From: Symbiodinium kawagutii
Lineage: Eukaryota > Sar > Dinophyceae > Suessiales > Symbiodiniaceae
DNA length: 64,000 nucleotides
Assembly (NCBI GenBank): GCA_009767595.1
Contig: VSDK01027835.1
Span: forward strand, 30,522 to 94,521
Direction: 5' to 3'
Both the position numbers and the translations under genes were made by a program. This document shows positions 1-44,738 of the stretch, piece after piece. Within the stretch, counting starts at the first letter, position 1, and every line of letters starts with the position of its first letter. Under the pieces are notes generated by a model. The model was not told the origin of the DNA. It did not search any database and saw only the letters and a program-made list of their open reading frames with translations.

Positions 1-441
1 GCTGAACCTTTGCAATCGTGAATGAGTTTGTTGGTTTGCTGTCCTGCCATGTTCCTGCCACTCTTGAAATTCTGGATTTGAAGCCCTCGCTTTGGCACAA
101 GCAGGCTGTCCAAAAGTTGATTCGCGTGATCTGGACATTGCCAGCTTCGGCAAATCCTCCAGCACCCCCAGCCCAAGCATGCACCATAGCCTGAATTGGT
201 CTCAGTTGACTGCATTGCAATTTTGTTTTCGTGGGAAATCGATGGATGATTTTTGGCTGAGGCATGCATGTAATGCAGCGGTATTTGCAGCTCGAAAAAG
301 GCGGGTCTTTGTTTATGTCCTGAGAAACTCCTGGCTCCTTGACACAGAGGTACTCCTGAGCAAGCCATCCAAGCTGCCCAGGTTGGAAGAGACAGGGTTT
401 CATTTCCTGGAGCTGTGGAAACATTGGTGTCCTGTGGGCAG

Positions 442-710
442 TTGAGGTGTGCGAAAACGTGGTAAAACGTCTTCTCCAACTGGAGTGGGACGTGTCTGAA
501 GAAGAGGTGGGCGGCTCTGTGGGACATGAGACATGAGACTTGACAGCCGCGAAGGTACGCGATGCCTTGCAATCCATGTTGGCGGAAGTCGCCTGGCTGC
601 GCTTGGGAAGGAACCGAGTGTTTGCAACGGAAGACGTTGCTGTTTCTGGCTGGCAGCCCATGGTCACAACGTGTCACTTTTGGCTGAGGCAGATGGCTGT
701 CTTCGCTTGA
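442..710 (+). CDS. Possible coding exons, unrecognised protein
   Basis: Two adjacent open stretches read like protein. One follows an acceptor ending at 441 and contains CENVVKRLLQLEWDVSEEE. The other, 561-710, contains LAEVAWLRLGRNRVF and GWQPMVTTCHFWLRQ and ends in TGA at 708-710. They lie in different frames and I cannot place a convincing intron between them. I recognise no family. They could be upstream exons of the large helicase gene or the tail of another gene. The evidence is only amino-acid texture and short open length. Confidence 0.25.
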
Positions 711-1863
711 AGGAGTCCTGTGATGATGCTTGAATGAACAAATACTTGAATGATGTATGTATGTTCCCGTGATCCGTGATCACGCCCATCCCCCCTACCC
801 GATGGTATGGGTCCCCAGACACCTCCCCCCGTAACCCTAGATCCATGCTCTATGCAGCACTTTGGAGCTTCGCCCTCGCAGCTGCCTCCTGCTATTTGCA
901 ACGTTCGGGAGCCTTACCCTACCAACTTCCTACATATCCTCCTATCTTCTCCCTATATACTACTAAGACTATCTACTACTGCCCCGACTGTGAAGGCACC
1001 CCCAGTAAGCGAGAGCTGCTGTCTTTGTTCTTGCTCGGTGGTTGCGAAGTGGCCGTGAGACACGGCTATAGCAGAACTGCTACCTGTGCTACAGCTACTC
1101 TACCTGCCATATGCCTTGAGCCAAGAGCAAGTGAAACAACTCTACAAGCGTAAACACTCAACTCAGGTTGATGGAAATGAGATAAGCAAGACTATCAATA
1201 GTTAACGCCGCACTACCTGTACTGCTAATATACCTCATGCTGCTGCATACACTTATACTCCTGTACAGTTGCCTACAAGCAACCTATATACCACATATTA
1301 CCTGCATAACAACTATGTATTTTTTCCACAACCTATGTACTCCCTGTATACTAGCTCTGTACTACTTACGGAATGCCTCTATGCATCTTATATTCTATAC
1401 TACTTATGAATTATTTACATCGTTCCTATACACTACTTGTATACTACCAACCCACCCCGCACCACAATACAGGGTGGTGATATCCCACAATGACACAATG
1501 ACAGGGGGAGGGGGATATTAACCAATAGAAATATACGCATAGTGGATCAATATCTACCACCATCTGGGGACCCTGTACCTTCTCGAGGGGAAGGGGAGGG
1601 CCTGGCGACACTGGACTGTGTATATCTATGTATAAATATATATATATATACATTTGTGTGTGTTTGTTGTATTTGCATGCAGATGTATCTGTATGGATGT
1701 CCCTATAGTGTAGGTGTATATGTGCATTCTAACACTTACACTCGAAACATAGGATATGTACATCATATTTATGCTGTGTCAGCAGTACCTGATGGACTGT
1801 CAAACTTTTAGACTGCAAGAGGATGTCGGAGCCTTCTTTGATCATTGCATTTTGGTAATGCAG
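711..1863. other. Gene-poor low-complexity stretch
   Basis: About 1.1 kb rich in short C/T/A words (CTACTA, CCTATA), with a TA/TG run near 1630-1670. The open frames are short, overlap on both strands and show no recognisable domain. I see no gene here. Confidence 0.6.
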
Positions 1864-1963
1864 TTGTTGGCGCGTGTTCAAGCCCGAAGGACCACAAAGA
1901 AGCGAAGAAGAGGCCATGATTTCGGGCGTGCCGACCTTCACGATCGATGTCTCTTCGAGCCTG
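1864..1963 (+). CDS. Possible exon, unrecognised
   Basis: A 100-bp stretch bounded by an acceptor (TGCAG ending 1863) and a GT donor (GTAGGA at 1964). One frame is open throughout, one base plus 33 codons, including VFKPEGPQRSEEEAMI and VPTFTIDVSSSL. The frame closes just outside both splice sites, as expected of an exon. Two other frames are also open here, one per strand, so the frame choice is uncertain. No family recognised. Confidence 0.35.
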
Positions 1964-3645
1964 GTAGGATCATGGATTTGATGGATGACCTGGAGAAGCC
2001 ATGGTGCATCAAGATGAGGAAAGCAGATGCTCCGCACGCCACGTGGTAGCACGTTTCTGCACCTTGTTCATCGATTCTTCTTGAGGTGCGCCTTTAAACT
2101 TTAAACACGTCCTAGTTTGTTCATTTTCGCAGATGGGTCAACATGTGCCAGATTACTTTTCCATACTCGTTCCAATTTTACCTTAAAGGGTTGAACCGCA
2201 CCAGCAGTTGAATAGATTCAAGTACCAACAGCGTAATTTCAGCGAGAACCCGTTGTGTTGTATTGCTAAGCATCCTGGTTGGTTTTTTGCTCGTTGTGGT
2301 CAGTGTCATTTTGTTTCCGGTTGCGCCCAAAACATTTTGTTTCCGGTTGCGCCCAAAACATTTTGTTTCCGGTTGCGCCCAAAACATTTTGTTTCCGGTT
2401 GCGCCCAAAACATTTTGTTTCCGGTTGCGCCCAAAACAAGTTGCCTGCTCAGAACCCAGGAACACGAATAGGCACTGTGCATGCCTGCACGCACATTCAT
2501 ATGCCACAACATACGGACAGGGGCTCACACCGTGCACACATGCCAGCCAAGCTCCATCAAAGCTCATCCCTTAATTTTAATTTGTCAAATTCCGGGGATC
2601 TAGATTTGAGAGGTACTTCAGAGCCAAGAGAAGGGTTCTGATTATAGGGCATACATTCTTCGACGTGCAGGAATTTCCATGTAGTGCATGTGCTGGTCTT
2701 GCGGTTTGTTCTATACGGGGGGTTGATAAAAATTTTGTGAATGATCTTGATGGTGGTCTTCTTCTTTTTTCAATATGATGGCCTTATAAAGATGACGAGA
2801 TGTAAATGGGCACTGCCTGTCCTACAAATCACCCAATCTTGCATTGGTATTGCTTTCCCTAAACAATTGCATTTCTGCACTAAATGAAGTTTGTGCTGGA
2901 TATTGTTGGGGTAAGAGGTATTTTACAGGCAGTAAATTTGCAGAGCCTAGGATTTTTCTGTTAGGTTCATGTTGTGCAAACATGTTCCCATGTCATCCAA
3001 AAATTGGTTTATTCTTTGAATCAATCAATAGACTTCTGATTCTATAGCCTATCATTTTTCGTTCGGATTCTAGAGTGCTCGTAGCTGTGCAACCTGATTT
3101 TACAGTGAACCCTAGATGTTTTCACGGGGTCCAAGAATAGGTTTGGCCCCTATTTTAAAGCCCCAATTTTTTGACAACCCATTGATGTTAAAGGAGGTGG
3201 GTACCTCATTTTTGCCAAGCATTCTGACTTTACATTTATACCATTTAGACCTCAAAAATCAGGGACGCAGCCTACTCCCGTCTACTTGTGTTAGCTATGG
3301 TTACAGTGAGGCCTACTGTAACTCAAACAAAGATTGGAAAACCATGTTTGGGCTCTTTGGGCTCACCCCACATGAATGCATTGACATCTCCTAAGCTAAG
3401 AATGAGGTTGCAGATGCCTGCGCAAAAAAAAATTGCTGTACTTAAACAAACGTTTTCTTTCTGGATGTGCCTGCCCTCTGGCACATCAAGACTGCCATGA
3501 TGCCAACTCGCCTTGTTGTCCGAAAAGAGGTGGCTGGCTGTCGTTCTGCCCTTCTCAGGCTATATCGTTTCAGAATATCCCATTCTTGTTGGATGACAAA
3601 TCATTATTGCTTTGCCCCTAGTGTAAAGTCTACCCACGCCTCGAT
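1964..3645. other. No recognisable gene; includes a tandem repeat
   Basis: Apart from the 26-bp tandem repeat at 2313-2442, this 1.7 kb has only short overlapping frames without domain signal. I see no promoter or RNA gene I could defend. Confidence 0.55.
2313..2442. repeat. 26-bp tandem repeat, about 5 copies
   Basis: The unit GTTTCCGGTTGCGCCCAAAA plus CATTTT repeats head to tail with starts at 2313, 2339, 2365, 2391 and 2417; copies are essentially identical. Because 26 is not a multiple of three, open frames on both strands run through it; these are repeat artefacts, not genes. Confidence 0.95.
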
Positions 3646-4137
3646 TTGCAAAGTTCACGGTTCCCCTTTCCAAAGCAAGGTCTCGGGGAAGGGAATCGAA
3701 TTGGGGAAAGATTGGGAAAGGGATTCTCGACATTTTGTTCGCCATTGAACGTTGGTGTCTGGCGAGCAGTTGCTGAGGTCGAGACTCCCATTGTTGCAAC
3801 CAACAGCGTGGACTGGCGACACGCCACAGTTGCGTGGTTGTGCAAAGCGGAGCTGTTCGCGCCACCGATGCTCCCAAAGATGAAGGGTGGGCAGGCGAGG
3901 GTACTTCGGGAGCCATGTTCACCTATATTGGGGTTGGGCCTCGGGGCTTCAAGGTGTTTACTTCGGTTTCGTGACATTGAAATGTCCGAATCCTTTGGCA
4001 GGGCAAAGGTGTGGACAGCAGGGGAATATATGAGACTCGGCAGTGCGTCGAATGCAGAGCCCGGTTGTTTCGATGGGCCCTGTTGGCAGGAAACCATCAG
4101 TGGAGCCCAATTCCAAATCAACGCCATGGACATTTGA
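3646..4137 (+). CDS. Possible exon(s), unrecognised ORF
   Basis: A 163-codon open frame. Its downstream half reads like protein (FRDIEMSESFGRAKVWTAGE, GPCWQETISGAQFQINAMD). A similarly long frame lies on the opposite strand, so length alone is weak evidence. No family recognised and no clear splice borders. Confidence 0.22.
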   Translation: MQSSRFPFPKQGLGEGNRIGERLGKGFSTFCSPLNVGVWRAVAEVETPIVATNSVDWRHATVAWLCKAELFAPPMLPKMKGGQARVLREPCSPILGLGLGASRCLLRFRDIEMSESFGRAKVWTAGEYMRLGSASNAEPGCFDGPCWQETISGAQFQINAMDI

Positions 4138-4336
4138 TTGTGCTGTCTTTACCAGGGCCATGCTTCGGTTTTAATCCAGGGGCAAGTGTTTGAAGTGCAG
4201 TCAGCTAAGTGAAAGATCAGATTTTGGATAATTCAGGTGAACTAATCATTTTTTCCCCAAACAGCTTGCCTGTTGGGGTTCTATTGGGCTTTCAAGAATT
4301 GGACCCTGCCACGAGATGATTTTCCAGCGGCTCACT

Positions 4337-4640
4337 TTGTCTCCCGCTATGTCTCCCACTATCTCTCCCATTGTGTCTCCCTCTCCTCTTTGAGATCTTG
4401 TCATGACATGGATCTGGCTTTGTCTCCCACCCTGTCTCCTACCAGGTCTCCCACTCCTCTAAGAGATCTTGTCGCGTCGTGATTCTGGCTTTGTCTCCCA
4501 TTTTGTGTCCCATTTTCCTTTTCACGGCATGGATCTGGCTTTGTCTGCCACTTTGTCTCCTTCTCCCATTTGGTCTTCCGCTTTGTCTCCCTGTTTGTCT
4601 CCCACTATGTCTCTAACTATGTGTCCCGCTTGTCTGTGAG
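4337..4640. repeat. Degenerate TGTCTCCCA repeat
   Basis: Many imperfect copies of TTTGTCTCCCAC/TATGTCTCCCA, interspersed with a longer phrase (GAGATCTTGTCACGACATGG and variants, near 4391, 4460 and 4640). The core word matches the 11-bp minisatellite at 48.2-50.0 kb. Confidence 0.8.
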
Positions 4641-5213
4641 ATCTTGCCACGACATAGATCTGGCAGTGTCTCCGATTTCCTCTACTACTATATTACGATA
4701 TTTCCCACTATGCCTCCCGCCTTTCTGCGAAATCTTGTAACCACATGGATGTGGCATTGTCTTTCATGTTGTCTTGCATTTGTTTCTCATTTGGTGAGAT
4801 CTTGTCACAACATGGAATAATTCTTTTCTGCCACAACATCGAGTGGGCTGTGTGCAAATATAAGCCACTGCTTCTGATCGCTTCAGACCATTGAGATTGC
4901 TCAGTTTGGTGCAACGCAGGTCTTTTACCTCAGGCTTTACTTAGATTACAAACAGAGCTGACATGTGATTTTTTCACGCTTGTGCTGTGTGTGGTCGATA
5001 CTGGTGTAAGGTTCCCTGTTTCATGCTGATAGACCAGAACTGGATAGGGAAAGGCTACAACCAATGTGCATTGATGCCTTAGTGTACCTTGTTGCATACT
5101 TTGCCGCTATTTCCCTTTGACGAGTCATGACATGCAGCACACTTTGCAAGCTTTGAAACAGAGAAAGTACAGAAACCTCACCAACATGTACGGAAAACGC
5201 AAAATGAACAGGT
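4641..5213. other. No recognisable gene
   Basis: Continues with scattered TCTCCC and GAAATCTTGT words from the preceding repeat, then unique sequence with only short frames. Nothing recognisable. Confidence 0.5.
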
Positions 5214-5537
5214 TTGTGTGTGCGTGTGTCACTTGCCGTTCCCTGCTTCGCCCAGGACTCTCCTGACAAGTATATGGAGACCATCCATAGGCTGATGGTG
5301 GCCATGACATTCAGTGATGGAAACGCAGCAGTGTCTCCCAAGTGTTTGCACAAGGACCTGGATGTTAACCCGGGAGTCGACGGCCAATCAAGTCCGAAGT
5401 CATTCCATGGATTCCACGTTCAACTTGCCAGTTTCAAACCTCTGCAGTTTGGTCAAGAGTGCAAATTTCCACACCGTTTACCTGTCCTTGTTGCAGTGAA
5501 GCCAAGCCTACTTCTTTGGTCAGGAATACAGAGGTGA
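5214..5537 (+). CDS. Possible exon(s), unrecognised ORF
   Basis: A 107-codon frame with protein-like texture (DKYMETIHRLMVAMTFSDG, SFHGFHVQLASFKPLQFGQ). No family recognised, no confirmed start and no splice borders. It could be a chance frame. Confidence 0.2.
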   Translation: MCVRVSLAVPCFAQDSPDKYMETIHRLMVAMTFSDGNAAVSPKCLHKDLDVNPGVDGQSSPKSFHGFHVQLASFKPLQFGQECKFPHRLPVLVAVKPSLLLWSGIQR

Positions 5538-6515
5538 TAAATGGAAGAATTGTGGGGCGCCCCTTTGGCCCATCCCTGATGGTCAGGGACTGGAATGCAG
5601 GAATCGCAACTCGGTATCAAAACCTATCCACAGAATCCGATGATGTTGGGGCTACAGGGTGACTCAAAGCTCAAGCAGTTGACTCATGTTGACTCTGTAT
5701 CGGTGAGCTTTTTTTCTAAGGCAGGTGTGGTGGCTGTGTTGTACTGGCTTGTGGCAATCGCAACCACAATTCTGGTCTTTGCAAGAAATGTGCACAGGAG
5801 GCCAGACATTATTCACTGACAGTTTCAACCCCGCTGTTGGTATCTTCAATCATAGACAGTGACATGGAGTGATCCGAAACAGACTTTTCAAACATTTCCA
5901 CCTTGGGTTCTCACATCCATAAATGCAACTAAACGTGACCTCAGGACCACCGGTGTTGGACCACCAGTGTTATTCTTGTGTTTGGGAAGGAGCAGAACCA
6001 TCTTCTGGGTCGAGCAGGCGAAGGGCCCAGGTTGGGATCAGTGCAGCCTAGGATTTTCCAACTCAAAAGGCCTTTGACATTGTCGACTTGCCTGGGTCGA
6101 ACATGTCAAGGGGTCCAGACACTTGACAGTCGGAAGAGTGAGTCGGAACGAAAATTAATTCAAAAGATGAACAATAAGTCAGAGTGACTTCATGATTTAG
6201 ACCAACCAAAGATTTTGAATCCCAAAATCAAGGCACGTGCCCAGTGGGAGACGATCAAACCCTGGTCTTCTCCAGCTTCTGAGGTCGTGGCGCACCAACG
6301 GATATCTACGATGCTCTCCTGTCCCATATCGGGGCGGATGGAAAGCATCTTGGAAGCTTCAGCTCCAATTGTCCATTTCTACATCCGTCTACATCTTTCT
6401 ACATCTTTCCCACCCTTGGCCATCTCCCGTGGCGTGTTCTGCTGGGTTGGGCTTCATGCAAATGTGCAGCGAACGGGCTCTCTTCGTGATTCGTTGCGAG
6501 GCTGTACTTCAATAG
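5538..6515. other. No recognisable gene
   Basis: About 1 kb of unique sequence with short frames only. Nothing recognised on either strand. Confidence 0.45.
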
Positions 6516-40802
<34,287 letters not shown>

Positions 40803-41865
40803 TGCTTGGTCTTGGAACTTGGAAACGCAGTTGCCTTTTCAAATTCATTGCAAACATGGCGGGTGTCCAGTGCTAGTGCAGGTTCTATTCACAGTCCATT
40901 CTTTATCAGGCCAATCATTGGTAATTCTTTCCTCTTGAGGCTTCGAAGACAGTTTGCTCATTGACTAGTTTCGACCCTGAGTCAAGTCTTCCCAGAGTGC
41001 AGCTGCGGCTGCAATTTAGCTTGGCTTTTTTAATCACGTTTAGATCTAGATTTAGAGTGTGCCATAGGTGCCTGTACAGATCGCCTTAGCACTTCAAGTG
41101 GCTGTGAGCCACTAAAATTTTGCAGCTGCAAGACCGAAATGCAGCAGACTTGAAACAGCGCATGGTTCAAAAGAACAGCGCGGAGGTTGCAACTCGAAGG
41201 GTGGCTCCATGTGGCTCCAGCATTCTCATGTTGCGTTGTGACAGGAGCGCGCCGGTGCATTTTCAGCACTTCCGTTGGACAGTGTGTCGGCCCGAAGATT
41301 TAGTGAAACTTTTCACCAAAAATGACGGAGTTGCAGTATTGGTACATCCCATGGTTGTGGGTCCTCTCCCGCTTAGAGTGCGACTTTGTGGAGCCGCCAA
41401 GCACGGAGACTCGGCAGGGTCGTCTATGCCCACATGTGCTGGAATTGTGCGGCAAATTCTGCATGATTTAAATGCCTTTAGGTTTCCCTGTGGCATGCCA
41501 GCTTCTAGTTGTGCGTCACTGTTGGGTGACAATAGGCTGAAATTTTCCTGAACGCGGACATGCCGAATTCTGTCAACAACGTGCATCGAGAGGCCATGTC
41601 CAGAGTTTGTCGCAGCAGAATTTGGCTGGGATTTAACAAGCAAAGTCTTGCAGGCTGCGATGTTTTGGAAATCTTTCCAGGCGAGCCGTCTGTGGTTGAC
41701 TCATTGGCGTTGCTAAGGGATCCAAATTGATAAACTGAATCAGGATGCTCAAGGTTTGTCTCCACATGTTTGGGATTGAGTTTGTCATCATCAGCTGGCT
41801 GGCCTGGGAACTGTTTGGTGTGTTTGCGCTTCCGCATGTGACGATCATTTCGGATGAAGTAAACA

Positions 41866-41933
<68 letters not shown>

Positions 41934-42928
41934 GAATAAGACTTCTTGATTTCCAGATAGTATGCGCTTTCGTGTCTACATCGCAGTCATTTCAGCCACG
42001 AAGGACCTCCGTGATGAAAACGGCACAGTGGTGCTGTCAGTACTGTCCTTCCACTTTCACTGAGGAGGAAATCTGCAAGTAGGCGGGGGGAAGGAAGGTG
42101 ACAGAGGTGACAGAGGTGAGTGGTGGTCACAGTTTTGTATCGCAAGAAATGTTTCTTATCGAAAGGTACAGTACAGTGTACCATGCAGTGTATTGCCAAG
42201 TGACCTCAGTCTCTGGAGCAAGAAATTAGGTCCGCCAATTGCGTGTTTTTCAGCTTTCACAAATTATTTGGACATCAGGACTTTGTTTTGCAATGCGGAT
42301 ATCAAAAGAGAAACAACAAGAAACTTGTTTTGCATTCATCAGTTGCAGGACCGCCAGGAGAAAGTGGTAACGGCTAACGGACATCAATCTCTTCGGTGGG
42401 TCTTACGATTCAAACCTGTGGCCCGGAACCTTGGCAGGAATGTGAGGTGAAAAATGGATGCCTTCGGAAACTAAAAGCATCCGGACGGTATTTTGGATGT
42501 TCCTCGACGGTTGTTTGACTAGTGCCATGTGAATGGAGCTCAAGGCTCCATTGTTGGTGATGTCCGGGAGAGGGCAGGTGGAAAAATTTGCTCAAAGTCG
42601 AGCAATTGTGGTTGGGATCAAATGAATCATGCACTCACTACATCTTGCTGTGCAGTGAGGGTTGCCAGCTTTCACTCTTAGGTTGATCATGTTTGATACA
42701 GTTGAAGTTTAAAGTCAGGGCTTGGTGTTTTTCATCACTCATCCTTTCGAAATTTGATTGCTTAAGGCAACTAGTTTGAATCCTGTTTGATGATCTTCGA
42801 CATTCAAACACAGAATTTCAGCGCCCCAGCTGCTCCTCCAAGCCTTTGAGGCCATTGGCTGGATCACCACGCCAGAAGACAAAGAGGTCAGGGACCAGGG
42901 CTCATGGCCTGGTGGTGTTTCGTCATAG
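40803..42928 (+). CDS. Possible 3' exons of the giant gene or a small separate gene
   Basis: Candidate exons after clear acceptors. About 41124 on: LQDRNAADLKQRMVQKNSAE. 41958-about 42078: AQWCCQYCPSTFTEEEICK, a Cys-pair phrase followed by TAG. About 42348 on: DRQEKVVTANGHQS. About 42815-42928: LLLQAFEAIGWITTPEDKE ending in TAG at 42926-42928. I could not fix phase joins between them or to 40802. The coiled-coil-like first piece suggests continuation of the giant gene. Confidence 0.3.
41869..41934. repeat. (TTG)n microsatellite
   Basis: About 22 uninterrupted TTG/TGT triplets. One frame reads poly-Cys and another poly-Val; the run lies between candidate exons and is very likely intronic. Confidence 0.97.
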
Positions 42929-43987
42929 CCCTGCAGCTCCACAGCACTTAGGTACTGGTACAGCAGCCTATTCAGCCCCATGCGGAGCCATTGCTCGGGT
43001 AAAGTCCCAAGTTTCTCTCTTGCTAAGCTTCCTCTGTCTAGAAGAATGTGCAGGCAATCGTCCAGTGGTGCTCACTTGCTTCCTGATCAATCACTCGCCA
43101 TAAGACCTACAAAACCATAAGATAAGCCCCCAGATAGTTGAATCATATCCGTAATTGATCGTTCAGTTGCACAGCTTTTGGCTTCTTTTCAGGTGGCTGA
43201 AAATCATCAAATTCCCTAAAATGAGCCATTGCATGTGGCCCCTATGGATAAGTTTGTCTCAGGCCACCACCCTGATGACATTGGAGAGGAGCTGTAGAAA
43301 GATACAAGGCCAGGCAGTTAGGGAGAAGTCAGGCAATGGTGGAAATAAACAGGCAGAAATCCATTCGGTTGATTGTGGCATAGGAGATGAATGTCACTCA
43401 TCATGGGATTTTCCACTCATGAAGTAGCAGAACCTTCCGCAGAGTCAGCCTCATAGTGGTGTAGTAAGTCGACATCACAGATGCAGATTGGTTCTGCGCC
43501 CAGGAAGTGGTGACATGACATTGTAATTTGCATCTTGTGGCTTGAGCAGTTGGGCATCTCATACGTTGATTGAGCGTCATCGATGCCAAACATTCCAAAA
43601 CCGCCCGAAAAGGGTGAAAAATTAAATAGGACACGTGTGATGACTATGTCCCTTCTATCATATTCCCAACAATTCGATAGTACAGTGTAGATTTGAAGGT
43701 AGATATGCACACCATGGGCCCACTAGAGTCTGCACTGAAACTAAATGCCTCCTCGTGACCTTTGGAGGCACGTGCGTCCACGCTTCAAGTATCTTCACTC
43801 CGGTGCTTGCCTCAGGATGTTTTGTCATTGGTTCTGACGTGTTCATGTTGGTGGAGGTTGGTCAACTTGGTTGAGCACAGGATTCACATGATGCTTCGGT
43901 GCGTGCTGGTTACATCACGTATGCTTCATTATCATCATTTGCATACCTCCGCAGCCATTGAAGCTATGGCTGAGATTGCCTGAGACC
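42929..43987. other. Intergenic or upstream region of the membrane-protein gene
   Basis: About 1 kb with short frames only and no recognisable domain on either strand. It would hold the 5' flank of the gene starting at 43988. No TATA-like or other promoter element I can defend. Confidence 0.5.
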
Positions 43988-44738
43988 ATGCTGGAACTGC
44001 GCTGTGCAGTGTGCGTGACCGCTCTCATCGGGTGTTTACACCTGGTGGCGGGGCAATCATGCACGCGTAATCCGCGGAACACCCGCAGAAAGCTGATCAA
44101 TGCCTATGGCGAAGAGATTCCTCTGGGAATCGTGATGCCGACTTGGCCGAGTGGTGAGGTGATAGGATCGATTGCGCGATTAGTTATTGAAGAGCACTTT
44201 GGCTACGAAACTCAGATCTATTCAACCGGTTCTGTCAGGAACGCCTTGCTAGCGGTTGCTGGCTTGAACGAGCCAGAAAGCTGGAATCTTGCTGGCTGTT
44301 CGGACGGCAAGACACAATTTCATGTGGCCCCAGACATGTGGCTCGAAGAATGGCCCGCCACATGGTTGGAGCTTGAATGGTCCGGCCCTTTTGCACCTGT
44401 GCGAATCAAGGAGATGTACCTGGGTGGGTCTGGGATGTACGTGACGAAGGCTGTGTGGGAACAAAAGACTACCGCACCTTCGCTGGACACCAAAGAGGGT
44501 CTGGAGCAGAGCGAGAACCCTGCGCAATACTTTGACGACATCAGCACGTTCGATTCGATGCTTCCTTGTGAAGCCACGATTCTCATGACCCCAGCATATA
44601 TGACAAAATACGTGGAAGTCACAGGTGATTCGGCTGGTGTGAATGCAGACGGGTTCGGCGTGTGCACCATGGGCGCTTGGTGGGTTGCGCCCGCCTGCAG
44701 ACCCAATACGTCTGATTGCGTGCCATTGGTCACTGGAG
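43988..44738 (+). CDS. Exon 1: signal peptide and OpuAC-like domain, first part
   Basis: ATG at 43988 opens a hydrophobic leader (MLELRCAVCVTALIGCLHLV) with likely cleavage near AGQS. Then follow IPLGIVMPTWPSGEVIGSIA and VIEEHFGYETQIYSTGS, the W-S-x-x-x-I ... E-x-x-GY pattern seen in OpuAC-type substrate-binding proteins. DMWLEEWPATWLELEW and GVCTMGAWWVAP follow. The same frame is open back to 43958 (TTG), but the ATG gives the better leader. The donor is GT at 44739, after the codons for VTGG. The family call rests on pattern memory, not a search. Confidence 0.7.

Noticed and set aside
92..445. 117-codon plus-strand frame at the window start
   Set aside because: No domain or splice support; an acceptor-like site at 441 favours another frame immediately after it.
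3560..4133. Minus-strand frames of 120 and 167 codons
   Set aside because: They overlap a similarly long plus-strand frame; neither shows a domain, and the plus-strand texture is slightly better.
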